NCBI RefSeq assembly: GCF_003573695.1
Contig: NC_039368.1
Coordinates: 85,574,374-85,638,373, forward strand
Direction of reading: 5' to 3'
Length of the DNA: 64,000 bases
Source: Papaver somniferum
Lineage: Eukaryota > Streptophyta > Magnoliopsida > Ranunculales > Papaveraceae
The notes beneath the pieces were generated by a model that was not told the origin of the DNA, made no database searches, and worked only from the letters and a program-made list of their open reading frames with translations. How positions within the stretch are numbered: position 1 is the first letter of the stretch; every line of letters starts with the position of its first letter. A program made the translations under genes and the position numbers. Below, in pieces: positions 43,274-55,551 of the stretch.

Positions 43274-46200
43274 GTGGAACCGGTGAAGGTCCTTGTTGAT
43301 AGCAAGAAGGTGATTATGGAAGGTTTTCTACTACTCTCTGAGAAAAAGCAAGATGAGTCTTGGATTATAGACTCGGGAGCTTCTTTCCATGCAACAGGTG
43401 ATAAGAGTATTATGATCTCTTATAAAGAAGGATATTATGGAAAAGCATTCTTACGTGACGGTGAAGCATGCAACATCATTGGTTTGGGTGATGTGATCTT
43501 GAAAGTCAATGGTTCAACATGAAAATTGAAGGATGTACTACACGTTCCAAATTTGAAGAAGAACTTGGTGTCTGTGGGCCAAATTTGTGATGATGACTGT
43601 GAAGTTGTGCTTACGAAACACAATTGGAAAGTGAATAAAGGAGCTACGGTATTAGCTCGTGGAGTTAGAGTCGGTACTCTATACCGGACTTCAGGTGGAA
43701 CTACTTTAGCAGTGGCTAGTAGTGGTGAAGACACTAACTTATGGCATAGAAGATTAGGGCATATGAATGAGAAGAACATGAAGATTTATGTTCGGGGGAT
43801 ATCTACCTAAGGTGAAATCTGTTGATATGTGTTTTAGTGAAGACTGTGTTCTTAGAAAGAAAAAACGGATTAGTTTCAGCAGAGGCGGCAGAGCCTTGAA
43901 AAGTTAGAAACTTGATTTGGTTCATACTGACGTATGGGGACCAATTGATGTTGCATCTCATAGCAAGTTTCAATATTATATCATCTTTATTGATTATCAC
44001 TCAATGAAGGTGTGGCTTTACTTCATGAAGAATAAGTTTGAGGTTTATGAAGTGTTTTAGAAGTGGAAAGCTTTGGTTGAAACAGAAACTGGTCTGAAGT
44101 TGAAGTGTCTAAGGTCAGACAATGGTGGTGAGTATGACAAAACAGAATTCTTACAGTTACGTGCTACAAATGAAATTCGTTTGGAGAGGACAGTTCCAAG
44201 GATGCCACAGGAAAATGAAGTAGCAGGACGTATGAATTGGACGTTGAATGCACGTGCTAGGTGCATGATGTTGCAATCTGGTTTGCCCGAGACCTTCTGG
44301 GCACATGCAACAGAGACGGCTGCTTATCTAATCAATAGGACACCCATTATATATGAAGATACCAGAGGAGGTTTGGACCGTAAAAAAGGTAAATCTTTCA
44401 TATTTGAAAGTTTTTGGTTGTGTTGGTTATGTTCATCTTAGTCCCGGTAAGAAGTCTAAGATAGGTGCTCAAGCAAAGAAGTGTATATTTTTTTGTTACG
44501 GAAATGACGCTTTTGGGTATAAACTTTGGGACTACGAGGGTCACAAAGTTATTAGAAGTAGATACGTCACTTTTAATGAGAACGAACTGTACAAGGACAG
44601 GAACAAAACACAAGTTGAAGATGTCGGATCAAGCAACATCGATAAGGAGTTGTATATCGATATTGTTGATGTTTCTGGAAAAAGTGTGGTACAAGAAGGG
44701 CACGATATTACTGATGGCAGGGAAGTATAAGGTGAAGAGACTTCTGCTGTAGTGGGAGTTACTCTTATAGTTCCACAAGAAATACGAAGATCATCAAGAA
44801 CTCCAAAACCAAACCCAAGGTATGCTATGAATTATCTATTACTTATGGATGGAGGTGAACCTGAAGATATTAAAGAAGCACTAGCGGTTGATGATTCAGG
44901 CAAGTGGCAACTTGCTATGGAAGATGAGATGAATTCACTTGAGGAGAATGACGCTTGGGTGTTAGTAAAATTACCAATAGGTAAGAAGGCGTTGCATAAT
45001 AAGTGGATTTATCGGATGAAGTTTGAAGCAAATGGAGATATTCGCTACAAGGCGAGGTTGGTAGTGAAAGGTTTCCAGGAAAAACCTGGTGTTGATTAAA
45101 ACGAGATATTTTATCTAGTTGTGAAGATGACTACTATTAGAGCAGTGTTAATTCTAGTGGCTTATGAAGATCTCTACCTTGAACAGCTAGATGTAAAGAC
45201 AACTTTTCTTCATGGTGGCCTAGATGAAGAAATTTACATGAAGTAAACAGAAGGATTCATAGTAAAAGGAAAGGAAGAGACGGTTTGCAAGATAAAAAAG
45301 AGTTTGTATGGTTTAAAAAAATCCCCGATACAGTGGTACAAGAAGTTTGATAACTTCATGCATAGAGGTGGTTACTCACGCTGTAATGCAGATCATTGTT
45401 GTTACTTCAAAAGGTGCGGTTCTGACTACATCATTTTATTACTGTATGTGGATGATATGTTGGTTGCCGGAACATCTCTACAAGAAGTTGAGAGTTTGAA
45501 GAAACAATTAGCAAGTGAGTTTGCTATGAAAGATCTTGGTGAAGCAAAGAAGATTCTTGGTATGAGGATCATAAGAGACAGAGCTAAGGGTATACTTATG
45601 CTTAGTCAGGCTGAATATATTGAACGAGTGTTGAAAAGGTTCAATATGGAGAATGCTAAACCAGTTAGTTCTCCACATGGAAGTTAAATTCGTCTTTCAA
45701 GTATGCAGTGTGCGAAGACAAATGAAAAAAATGAGTACTTGGCTAACGTACCATATTCTTAGTCTATTGGGAGTCTACTGTATGCTATGGTGTGCACGAG
45801 ACCGGATATTGCACATGTAGTGGGAGTAGTGAGTAGATATACAAGCAACCCAAGCAAACAACATTGAGAATCTGTGAAGTGGATTCTCAGGTATTTGAGA
45901 GGTAACACAAACGTACCATTGTGTTATGGAAAAGGTGGTTCTATCTTGAGGGGTTATGTGGATGCATAATTCGCAGGTGATGTAGATAAACAGTGAAGTA
46001 CGACCGTTTATGTTTATACTATGGGGTCAGCTGCAGTGAGTTGGAACTCACGTTTACAGAAGTTGGTGACATTTTTTACTACGAAAGCGGAGTACGCAGC
46101 AGTAATAGAAGCGAGCAAGGAGATGATTTGGTTACGAGGTTTTCTAGATGAGTTGGGAAAGGAACAACGAGATAATGTTCTGTTTAGCGACAGTCAAAGT

Positions 46201-46407
46201 GCTATACATTTAGCAAAGAACTCAGCTTATCATGCTAGGACGAAGCATATAGATATTCGTTATCATTTCATTCGGGATCTCTTAGAAGAAGGAGATTTGA
46301 AGCTCGAGAAGATTCTTGGTTCGAAGAATCCGGCGGATATGTTTTCCAAGGGAGTCACATCAGGCAAGCTAAAGTTATGCAAGACTTTAATTGGTCTCTC
46401 AGAATGA
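43274..46407 (+). pseudogene. Pol of copia element 2, broken
   Basis: In order: protease (WIIDSGASFHAT, near 43362), GAG-preintegrase (LWHRRLGHMNEKNM, 43738), integrase (HTDVWGP near 43922; RSDNGGEYD near 44116), RT (NKWIYRMKFEANG near 45000; SLYGLKKSP near 45301; LLYVDDMLVAG near 45443), RNase H (AAVSWNSRLQ; FSDSQSAIHLAKN; TKHIDIRYHFIRD; ADMFSKGV). The third integrase acidic residue is replaced (EVAGRMN where the family has an acidic residue before RMN). Stops occur at about 43521, 43808, 44058, 44728, 45097, 45244, 45685 and 45967, with several frame changes. Confidence 0.88.
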
Positions 46408-46516
46408 GGATCTGGGAGGGGAGCCGCACTAACATGAAGATGATTTAGCACCGTCAAATCCAAAGTTGAAGAAAAGAATAATTGAAGACAATCAATGAGT
46501 CTTCAAAGTAGGAGAT

Positions 46517-47054
46517 TGTTAGTGAATTTAAGACTAATTATTTCCTAAGTTAGCCGTGACTGTTTTGGGAAAGGGGTTTCCTAAAACGACTAGAATTCTT
46601 GGTGACCAAGTTTGTAACCTATATAAATAGGTAATTAAGCCTTGTAGAATTGTATCGTATAGAAAACGATTAAAAGATCGGTGAGAGATTTCTTATATAG
46701 ATTTTAGAGCTAAAGTTAGGGTTTCGTTGTGAGAGCATATTGGTGAGGAACAAGAGACAAGGTTTTTGTCTCAGGTAATTGTTGCGGTGTAACCAAGAGT
46801 TTGTTGGGATTCACATGAGTTTGTAATCGTTTTTCTTCATAGTGGATTTGAGTTGGTGCAGCTCAAAGTGGACGTATACAATATATACAAGTTGTATGTA
46901 TTGGTCGAACCACTATAAATCTTGTATCTTGTGAGTTGATTTATCTTTATCGTATTGTTATAGTTGCTTGTGCTTGGTCTACTTATTATTCATCATAATA
47001 TTTCAAGATCCGTTATTCCGCGGTTGTCAGTGATTCCATAAGAAAATCCTAACA
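46517..47054 (+). repeat. 3' LTR of copia element 2, 538 bp
   Basis: It starts TGTTAGTGAATTTAAG after a purine tract and ends AAAATCCTAACA. A TATATAAATAGG box (about 46620) is shared with the 5' copy (about 41940). Confidence 0.88.
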
Positions 47055-48612
47055 TAAGCTTGAGTTTTAGCAAGGGAGAAACAGACCAACTTTGATGAGG
47101 ACTTCAGTGGTGATGCACATACAAACTCTGTGATTGACTTGATAGCAACAGTCTTAGCTACTAAATTATGTGCAAGCTATAAATCGTTCATTTAAAAGCT
47201 CCCTGCAGATGTGGTAAGTATATAAATATTTTCATTTCTTTATTTATAGTTCAAGTTCAACAATCATCTTCTTTAGCATATGCTATTTGTTCTTTAATTT
47301 TTTTTCCACTACCTCACTGTTAGAGATTCTTCATGCGTTGGGTTATTTATCGATAATGGGTTTCTCATTTCTTGGTTGTTCAATCATTAAACCAACATAT
47401 GAGATTGTATATGTGGGATTAGTATTTTTCCAACTGATAGACTTTACCTTTTTTTTTTCTTTTTTTTTTGAGTTTGCGATTCTCTGTGATAGACCATATG
47501 GTTATGCATCGTGTAAAGGAACAATGGAAATCCACATTGTGAAATGTTGTGATCTACAGATCTTAAACCATATTTCTCTTTGGATTGATTTAAGGGTGAC
47601 GATTTTTTACTGAAATTGTAGTTGAGTCAATATCTTTAATTAGAAAATATATTGTAATTTGTAGACTACCATTATCCGGCTCAGCTGATACTTCTCAGGT
47701 TATTTATCAAATCGCTGAAAGGCTCAGCAGTACTCCCTGCAGTATGCTTACAGGGAACTCCAATAATGTCAGCTATTTTCCATAAGCAAGATCAACATGG
47801 ATCTCTAAAAAGCATATGGCTTGGATCAGGTGTTACTGGGATTTTGAATTATAATAGTAGTTTTTGCTGATGACGTCAAGTATGGTTTAGCATGTCCAAA
47901 TCATTCCTAGCCTTACTAAGATCAATCCAGATACTAATACATAGGGCAGAAGACTGTATGTGGAGACCTAAAAAATTAAGTAAATTCCTTTTATTTAATT
48001 TTTTGCAACTTTGAAGCCGTAATCTCAATGTTTCGATATGCCATAATTTGCTCTGCGCATTTTCCATGTATAAAACATGTAGGCTTTGAAGATGTATTCG
48101 TATATCTTTTATTTTGATACAGTTGTCTCCATATCGTCTAGAGTATTTTATTATTTTGCTCTTTTGCGTGGTTTAGTTACCAGGCCCGATTTTTATACTG
48201 TGTTGATTATATTTTCATATGGCAGTCAATGTGATTCCCTACAATAGTGAATCCATTTCGACTTCAAATTTCCCACTCATGAGTTTTGCAGGTTTTGTGT
48301 ACCTCTAGGTAGCTAGGTGTAATCTTAAAGTAAAAACAATGAGTAGTATTTTAAATGGATAAAGCTTGGTGGAAAAGCTGGCGAAACCTAACAATATAAT
48401 TCATAGCTAAATACTGAGAGTATCATTTTAGAAATTTATGAAATGCAAATGGTACTTCCCTTTCAATTTTTTTGGAGAATTTTAGATGGTTCATACATAA
48501 TAGAATGTATGTTGTGGTTTTGCTTATTAATGGTCATGTTTCATGGCACTCAGTACTTGCTATGTTTTTGTATGTGGTTTATTTTAATTTGTCATGTCAC
48601 ATATTGTGTGTT
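47055..48612. other. Intergenic DNA, no confident gene
   Basis: A short open stretch at about 47066-47190 (REKQTNFDEDFSGDAHTNSV) looks protein-like and ends before a GTAAG donor-like site (about 47215), but no family or partner exon was found. The rest is A/T-rich. Confidence 0.4.
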
Positions 48613-48620
48613 ATCTTGGT

Positions 48621-48797
48621 CAGGGACGGAACCAGAAATAATTTTTAGGAGAGACTAATTAGGCAAAATAAAATTTAAGGGGGACCAAATAACAATTTTT
48701 TCTTTTAAATAACAGAAGTTCCTATGCATTTATAATGAATTAACGAGAAACAGGGGAGGCGGGGGCCACCCATAAACTATACTAAGCTCCGTCCCTG
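48621..48797. mobile_element. hAT-type MITE, 177 bp, 8-bp duplication
   Basis: The ends CAGGGACGGAACC and CTCCGTCCCTG are inverted repeats (10 bp perfect). The flanks ATCTTGGT (48613-48620) and ACCTTGGT (48798-48805) are an 8-bp duplication with one mismatch. Non-coding. The terminal bases match those of the MITE at 24357-24500. Confidence 0.85.
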
Positions 48798-48805
48798 ACC
48801 TTGGT

Positions 48806-50736
48806 AGTGAAGCTGAACTTTTTTTATCAAGCAACTTGCACTACGGTCGAAATCTGGGTTCAGCCTATTTCTGACACATGATTTAGGCTTCTTTAGCATA
48901 AAGTATATGTATGGTATGCACAATTAATTTTCTTATTTCTACGTTGGATACCCAAATTCATCAAGGATTCAATTTGTGCTCTTAAGTTCATTTGTTTTAT
49001 TTTCTTTTTAGGGACGTAAAGATAGTTTGTTGAAGTACCGTGGAGTCTTATAGTCAAACTTCCCTTTGAGAACTCTTGTTGAAACCTCCCTTCTTTTGGT
49101 TGCTCTAAGTAACACAATATTGATATATATATATTTCTGAGTTCATCCTTCAATATTGACTGGTTCTTAATAGTTTGTTTGTCTATTTCTGTAGATAAAG
49201 ATCATTAAGATCTGAAAAGACCTTGGCTTGGGTGTTGGGGGTTAATATACCAATACACATGCTAACCAAGCCATCACATTACTATTAAGGTTGTAAATAT
49301 CTATTAAGTTTTATAAGAGTGGTCGTGCCTAGGTTGACGTAACATGGACTATAGATTGTTGAGGAATTTCAGACAACGTGTAATATCTTGTACCTATCTT
49401 GAACTCAAAAGTGTTTTTTTTTTTGGTATACGGTTATATGCCTTTTGTAGTTCCTTCGTTGGAGTAGTTATACATTTGGTTTGAAGAAATATAGCCATTA
49501 TTTTACCATGCACAAATAATAATGCCCATTACTAAGGATTTTAGTGAGCCAAGTGGCAGCATATGTACCTTAATAAGGTCTGAAACCAAGTATCTCAGTA
49601 AATAGAGTTTTGTCCCATCACCACTTAGTTTTATATCGAAAATGCTAGCCATCTCCTACTCATGTCCACCAAAATTTTCCACCATGAGGTGTCATGGAGA
49701 TAATGGTCAAATGCCACACATAAGGGCCCTCTGCTAATCTCAATCCAGGGGATCAATGGGCTAAAATTTGACACCTTATGGGGGTAATTTGTGGGGGAAG
49801 TGTAGCACTACCGGTTTTACATAGGTGATGTTCACTGACATGTCTTACCCTGATCACTTCTGCAAACCCCAATCAAAAGTTTGATATGACAGGGTTAATA
49901 ATGGTGGCAAGAATAAGGTGACTCGGATAGATGATATATACACCAACAACCCTGAAATACAAGCGCACCTGGCAGTATTTAAGACCCTACAAACAATCCA
50001 AAACAAAAATTGCTTCAATTCGTACACGAGTGCACATTTCTAGTTATCTGATAATGTTGTTTTAACATTATGGTGATTTAGTTCAAGCGAATATACATTT
50101 CAATAGCATACATAATATAACAGTAATATTCATTTTCAATAACTCATGTTTTATAATACCTTTATAATGTTCAATTTAAAGAATTTACAATGGTAGTTTT
50201 GAAATTCAGTGGTCTAAATCAAGTGATCATATTAATTTCAAAATACCTAAAAGATACAGAAACGTGTCAAACAATCTATACAGTTTCCTAAAAATGTACG
50301 ATTTTCAAAGTCAGTTAGAACGAAAACCAAAGTTTAACTTAGTTGTGCTATTTTTGGAATCCGAATAACAAAGAACAACAAATTAGATTCAGCAGTTTAA
50401 GTTATCTTAGGAAACCGATTTCCTCAATGTGGAAATTACTACAATTTGAATTATATGGGAATACTGATTTTTTTAACTAGACTTTTGCAAAGACAGCAGA
50501 TCGCATACACATGGCATCTATCTAAGACACTTTTACAAGTTAAAGTGCAAAACTTAAAATTGCGCTTCTCTTTTTATTTTTATCTCAAAAAATCCTCGGA
50601 TGACATTTTTTTTTTTAATACTTCAAATATCAAGGTTATGCTTAGTAAGACTACAAACTTTGTAATAAGCGAATATGTCAGGAGGAAATACTCACAACAA
50701 TAACCAGGGTTTGAGATCATTCTTTTGTGTCATAGT
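48806..50736. other. Intergenic DNA, no gene seen
   Basis: A/T-rich sequence with no supported coding region, inverted repeat or tandem array. The left limit of the large Tat-type element lies near the end of this stretch but could not be fixed. Confidence 0.4.
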
Positions 50737-50924
50737 TGTAGATGATGGATTTTCAACAAAGGGAAAAACCTTAACATCACGAGGCATGTTTTTGACACGG
50801 CTTTCAGGCATGCAAGGATTCATATTTTACGAAGCCATGATGAATATGTTTTCGAAAGGCCTCCACTAGATGAGCGTTCGATCCTGGCATTTCATCGTGA
50901 CCTCTATGCAGAATAACATATTTG

Positions 50925-51175
50925 GGCGTTTCTCCGAAGATTGAGAACTTAACACCTTTAGGATGTCGGTGATACTCACTGTTCCCTGACTGCAGGAGAG
51001 CGACCCACCTCCACATAGAAGAATAGTTGGGCGGCGGACGCCTTCAGGACGTCAGTGAAACTTCACCGTTCCCTGATTATGTGGAGAGAGTGCATGGATT
51101 CAGGCGGTTCTCCGTAGATTGAGGACACTAACGCCTTCAGGTCGTAAACAACATCGTGACTCCCTGACTGTGCAC
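50925..51175. repeat. Three diverged tandem copies, about 90-bp spacing
   Basis: A phrase like GGGCGTTTCTCCGAAGATTG, then a CTTCAGGACGTC-like run and CCGTTCCCTGACTG, recurs at about 50925, 51027 and 51108, within the outer part of the Tat-element LTR. Confidence 0.6.
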
Positions 51176-51274
51176 CACTCAGAATAGATGTGACGCTTTA
51201 ACTGGATAATATCTTTTCTGAAGAAGATTATCTCTGCTGTGACATTCACTACTGAATTCCAAGAATAATCTATC

Positions 51275-51655
51275 ATTGCTCCTATTCGATGGTCGAATCC
51301 ACGGCCTGATCCCATGGAATGGCAATAACAATTGCTCATATTCCATGGTCGAATCCACGGCCTGATCCCATGGAATGGAAATAACAATTGCTCCTATTCG
51401 ATGGTCGAATCCACGACCTGATCCCATGGAATGGAAATAACAATTGCACATATTCTATGGTCGAATCCACGGCCTGATCCCATGGAATGGCAATAACAAT
51501 TGCTCCTATTCAATGGTATAATCAACGGCCTGATCCCATGGAATGGCAATAACAATTGCTCCTATTCCATGGTCGAATCCACGGCCTGATCCCATGGAAT
51601 GGCAATAAACAATTGTTTTGACTCTATGATCGCATCCATGGCTTGATCTCATAGA
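51275..51655. repeat. 56-57-bp tandem array, six to seven copies, each a hairpin
   Basis: CCTGATCCCATGGAATGGCA recurs at 51305, 51361, 51417, 51473, 51529 and 51586, a regular 56-57-bp step, with a degraded seventh copy at about 51640. In the best copy ATTCCATGG and CCATGGAAT are perfectly complementary and lie 19 bases apart, so each unit can fold. Degraded relatives continue to about 51840. Confidence 0.85.
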
Positions 51656-52099
51656 ATAACAACGAAACAACTTTATTATCTAACTACTCCGATTTCATGA
51701 TCGAATCTACTGGTCTCATGAAATAGTAGTAGATAAATCTTAATTACTCCGATCCTATGGTCGAATCTATGATCCCATGGGATGGTAATGCTTGTTTTAT
51801 TATCCTGATTTCATAGACGAATCCACAGCTGATCCTATGAATTGATAATGAAACATCTACTCACTTTTATTACTCAGTTTCATGAATTATTCTCCACTGA
51901 ATTTCATAAATTGATAATAAATGCTCAACAACTGGGCATCTGGACCATCACTGAGTAAGCCCCGCAAAAATGGTGCAAGTGTACTCGACAATGATGCACG
52001 ACTGAGCACCGGGATGCACGAATGAGTGTCCAAAAATATAAAACAACGAGGAATCCTTCGCAAAACAGGAGAAAATATCAAATAATAATAATATAATAG

Positions 52100-53165
52100 G
52101 AGGCGCTCATGGTAGGCCCACTAGCTGGTCGGCCGGCCGTTCCCTAGCCATGGTCGGTCCGCGCCTTTCCCATTATTTTTCTTATTTTATTATTATTGTG
52201 TGATCCCACCTAAACTCCTTAGTTTGAGCAACTTTTATCGTGTTTGCAAAAACATGTGAATCCTCCATAACTTTGTGGATTCACCAAACAAATTATAAAA
52301 TAAGGAAAAGTGCGCAGGACCGAGCATCCCAGCCGGCCGGCCATGCCCAAGCCGTGGCCGGTCCTACACCTCATAAATCCTTAGCTTTTTATAATTAGTA
52401 TTCCTAACCTCTCGAAACTCCCCCGTTTCAACAAAACTCATGGATTCTCCATAACTTGGAGGATTCACCAAAAATAATAATAAATTAGGAAAAGGTGTGC
52501 GGGACCGGGAAACATGACCGGTCGGCCATGCCCTAGCCGTGGCCGATCCCACACCTTGCAATCCTAATCCTTCATAATTATTATTTCTTCTCAACTCGTG
52601 AAACACCCGGGTTTGAGCAAAACTCATGGATTCTGCATATCATCAAGGATTCTCCATAACTTGGAGGATTCGCCAAAAATAATAATGATAGGAAAAGGTG
52701 TGTGGGACCGGGCAACATGGTCGACGACCATGCCCTAGTCGTGGCCGGTCCCACACCTTGCAATCCTAATCCTTCATAATTATTATTTCTTCCCAACTCG
52801 TGAAACTCTCGGGTTTGAGTAAAATTCAGGGTTTTTCCATACTTTGGAGTTTTCCCAAATTCTGAGTAATCTCACAAAAATAAGGAAAGGGGTGCGGGAC
52901 CGGGCGACATAGGCGGCCGGCCATGCCCTAGCCGTGGCCGGTCCCACACCTTACAATCCCTAATTTTTATAAATTTATAGTTTCTCATATTAAGGAATCC
53001 TCCAGTTTTAACAAAATTCATGGTTTCTCCATACTTTGGAGGTTTTCCCAAACTTTGTGTAATCTCACAAAAAATAGAGAAAGGTGTGCGAGACCGGGCA
53101 ACATGGCCAGCCAGCCATGCCCTAGCCGTGGCCGGTCCCACACCTTACAATCCCTAATTTTCATA
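52100..53165. repeat. 180-210-bp tandem array, about six copies
   Basis: A GC-rich core like GTGCGGGACCGGGCAACATG, then GCCATGCCCTAGCCGTGGCC and GGTCCCACACCTT, recurs at about 52110, 52315, 52495, 52700, 52890 and 53085. The A/T-rich spacers carry GGATTC(A/G)CCAAAAATAATAA. The GGACCGG and CCGGTCC halves of each core are complementary. Short minus-strand frames here are chance frames of the repeat. Confidence 0.8.
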
Positions 53166-54009
53166 AATTGGTATTTTCTCATCTTGAGGAATCCTCCAGT
53201 TTTAACAAAATTCATGGTTTCTCCATATTTTCTCAAATATTGGCAAACCACGAAAAAGCCAAAAGTCAACATGGTCCCATGACCGACTAGGCTACTCACG
53301 AAAATATGTATATTAAAATATTTCTATTTTAATATTAACAAAATACGATGAGTTGAGCATACATGCTCATTCCACCAAAAATCAAGGATTTTCAGTAACT
53401 CTCCTGAAAATTCACTATGTTGCTCAAACGCACATCAGAAAATACTGTAACTTTCAGTATGGAAACACGAACATCATGGCAACACGTGAATGCTTCCATG
53501 ACCTAATTTGCTCAATTGCTCATATTGGGCCCCACTTCCTCCAACCAACTGGAGAATCCTCCAAACGACCAAAAATTGGTCACGTGACCACTAGGAGCCG
53601 GTCCCATGCCCTCTTGGTCGGTCCCATCTCTCTTACCTGGGTTCTACACCTAATGCTGAACCCAAAAATATTTTCAGTAAATGGTGAATCCACCATTTAA
53701 TCAGTATTCTTTCACCAACTCTCAAACTGAGAACCCTGGTGCGTGCTCACTCGAGCACTGGGCACCATATGGACGCTCATCATCCCATGTGGTCGGTCCC
53801 TCTAAGTCGCGACCAATCTTCAGTAATTTACCAATTGTTGAAGGATTGACCAAAATTAGGGTTTCAAACAAACGCTCGACGAATCACCATTCCGAGCAAG
53901 TTCAAACACAAAGTTATATTGATTCAGCAATCAACATCCAAATTAATGATATTCGGTAATTCACCAATATGTTTTATTAATATTTTATTGGGTCACGCAT
54001 CCATCGGTA

Positions 54010-54190
54010 ATTTGCTGAATTGAGCAATACTTGCTCAATCCTCCAAAATTTAGTAAATTATCTGAATTGAGCAATACTTGCTCAATCCTCCAGTAAATCA
54101 TCTGAATCGAGCAATACTTGCCCAATCCTCCGAAATTCAGTAAATTTGTTGAACTTAGCAATACTTTCTCAATCGCTCAGCAAATGCTCA
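54010..54190. repeat. Short tandem array of about 50-60 bp
   Basis: TTGAGCAATACTTGCTCAATCC followed by TCC and a CAGTAAAT-like run recurs about four times (54024, 54066, 54107, 54146). GAGCAA and TTGCTC within each unit are complementary. Inside the Tat-element LTR, upstream of its TATA box. Confidence 0.75.
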
Positions 54191-54585
54191 ATATTTAGTA
54201 ATCCTTCAAATTGAGCACTCACTCAATTACTCGAATATTCCACTGAGCAATTTGTCATTCAACCTGGACTCATTGTCTAAATCAGTCAACACGACTATCT
54301 AAATGCACGTCTGTCATGCAGACTCCACGTGAGAAATCAATCACGTCATAAATGGGGGATATCACGTAGGGTTTTGGTATGGTGGCTTACAGCACGTGGA
54401 TTCATCCACAATGAGAAACGTGAGTAAGTCGTGTCAACGGTTGAAGGAGTTAGCAAAGTAGTGGGTGAGTGATCGACCAAAGTCTCCGCATAACCTGGAA
54501 CTGGTTTCACCACGATCTCCCACTTCCCCACTCTTTCACTCAAGAAACTGTCACACAGGGATCATGGTGTTCATCATTCTCGCAA

Positions 54586-54593
54586 TATAAATA
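54586..54593 (+). promoter_or_regulatory. TATA box of the Tat-element LTR
   Basis: TATAAATA about 440 bp before the LTR end, followed by a CT-rich leader. It marks the U3/R boundary region of the LTR and sets + polarity. Confidence 0.6.
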
Positions 54594-55032
54594 AGTCTCT
54601 GAATCCATGATTGAGGGATAACGAATTACGAGATCAGTAATTATCCACACATAATTTCTCGAGCAATTACTCTCAGAAATTACATCAATCACTCAGAACG
54701 TATTTCACAGAACTCAACTTCAGCAGTTCTTCAATTTGCAGAAACCTTCAACACACCCACAATCCTTGATCATCACTGATCCCACACAATTCTTAGCTTC
54801 CCTTCTACAGAACAACCCATCTCTCTCTTTGCGATCGAATTGATTCTGGAACGGCCATTGTCTTGGTTTAGGCCGGAGTCATACAGATTGATTTCCAGAA
54901 TCTAAGCACCCCCCTTTGCAGCGGTGCATCTGTGTGAGTTTAGGAAATTCACTCGGTTCGAGGAATCTCCATCACCCGGCGGTTCCCTCACTCCCTAAAA
55001 AACCAGCAAACCGTTTTCCCCCATCCACAGAT

Positions 55033-55049
55033 TGGCGACCACAGTGGGA
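55033..55049 (+). other. Primer binding site of the Tat-type element
   Basis: TGGCGACCACAGTGGGA lies three bases after the CA at 55029. TGGCG(C/A)C...GTGGGA-type sites follow the 5' LTR in many plant Ty3/gypsy elements. The exact tRNA was not identified. Confidence 0.65.
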
Positions 55050-55086
55050 GGTTATTCTCTCGGTTGAAATCTCACATTTCAACAGA

Positions 55087-55551
55087 ATGGTTGGTCTTAG
55101 GACTAACTCAACTGATTCAACTCCCAATCAAAACCCTTCGAATGGAAATGTTCCTCCTTCCAACACTCCATCCAATGGAATAGTCGGTGTGGAAATCCCG
55201 ACCTTGATCGAATTGGCACGAGTACAGGAAATTCACACAAGGAACATGGACTTAATGAAGGATACGCTGAACAACATATTGAATTTCTTCGTCAGACTAA
55301 TATTAGATTTGAACGGCGTTTCGGCTCAGGAAATTCCGACGGTAATGGCAAACCCCTCAACTGATGATCTTACTCGAGCCAACAGCTTCACCACATATGA
55401 AAAGCCGGTGGAACAAGAAGTCACGCATTTGATCGAGAATCTGTGTGAACTCCTGCATTTCTCTAGAGATCATCGCACGGACACGTTTGCTGCCCTCAAC
55501 AAGATATCATCAGACATACGAATGGTTCCATCATCTCCGGTAGTTAAATAG
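55087..55551 (+). pseudogene. Shortened Gag of the Tat-type element
   Basis: ATG at 55087 (MVGLRTNSTDSTPNQN), 154 residues, then TAG and directly the protease in the same frame. It keeps the polar N-terminus and a piece from the end of Gag (YEKPVEQEVTHLIENL). The Retrotrans_gag core and zinc knuckle expected of a 400-600-residue Tat Gag are missing, which suggests an internal deletion near codon 90-110. Confidence 0.65.

Larger units (their letters stand above)
41869..47054 (+). mobile_element. Decayed Ty1/copia element (TNT1-type) with 5'-truncated 5' LTR
   Basis: The 5' LTR remnant (41869-42374) and 3' LTR (46517-47054) are about 91% identical over the shared part (about 45 differences in 505 by my count). 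The 5' copy lacks roughly the first 35 bases of the 3' copy, so no target duplication can be seen. A perfect TGGTATCAGAGC primer site follows the 5' LTR, and a purine tract (AGTAGGAGAT) precedes the 3' LTR. Gag and pol read on + with many stops. Order and motifs match the TNT1-94/Tork type of copia. Confidence 0.88.

Noticed and set aside
47060..47215. Possible exon (REKQTNFDEDFSGDAHTNSV) after copia element 2
   Set aside because: Protein-like composition, but a stop precedes the donor-like site and no partner exon or family was found.
51100..51451. Open frames with repeated MGSGRGFDHRIGA-type phrases
   Set aside because: They are direct translations of the 56-57-bp array in the LTR.
52364..53299. 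Overlapping 70-93-codon open frames on the minus strand
   Set aside because: They repeat with the 180-210-bp tandem array and reflect its lack of stops rather than coding.
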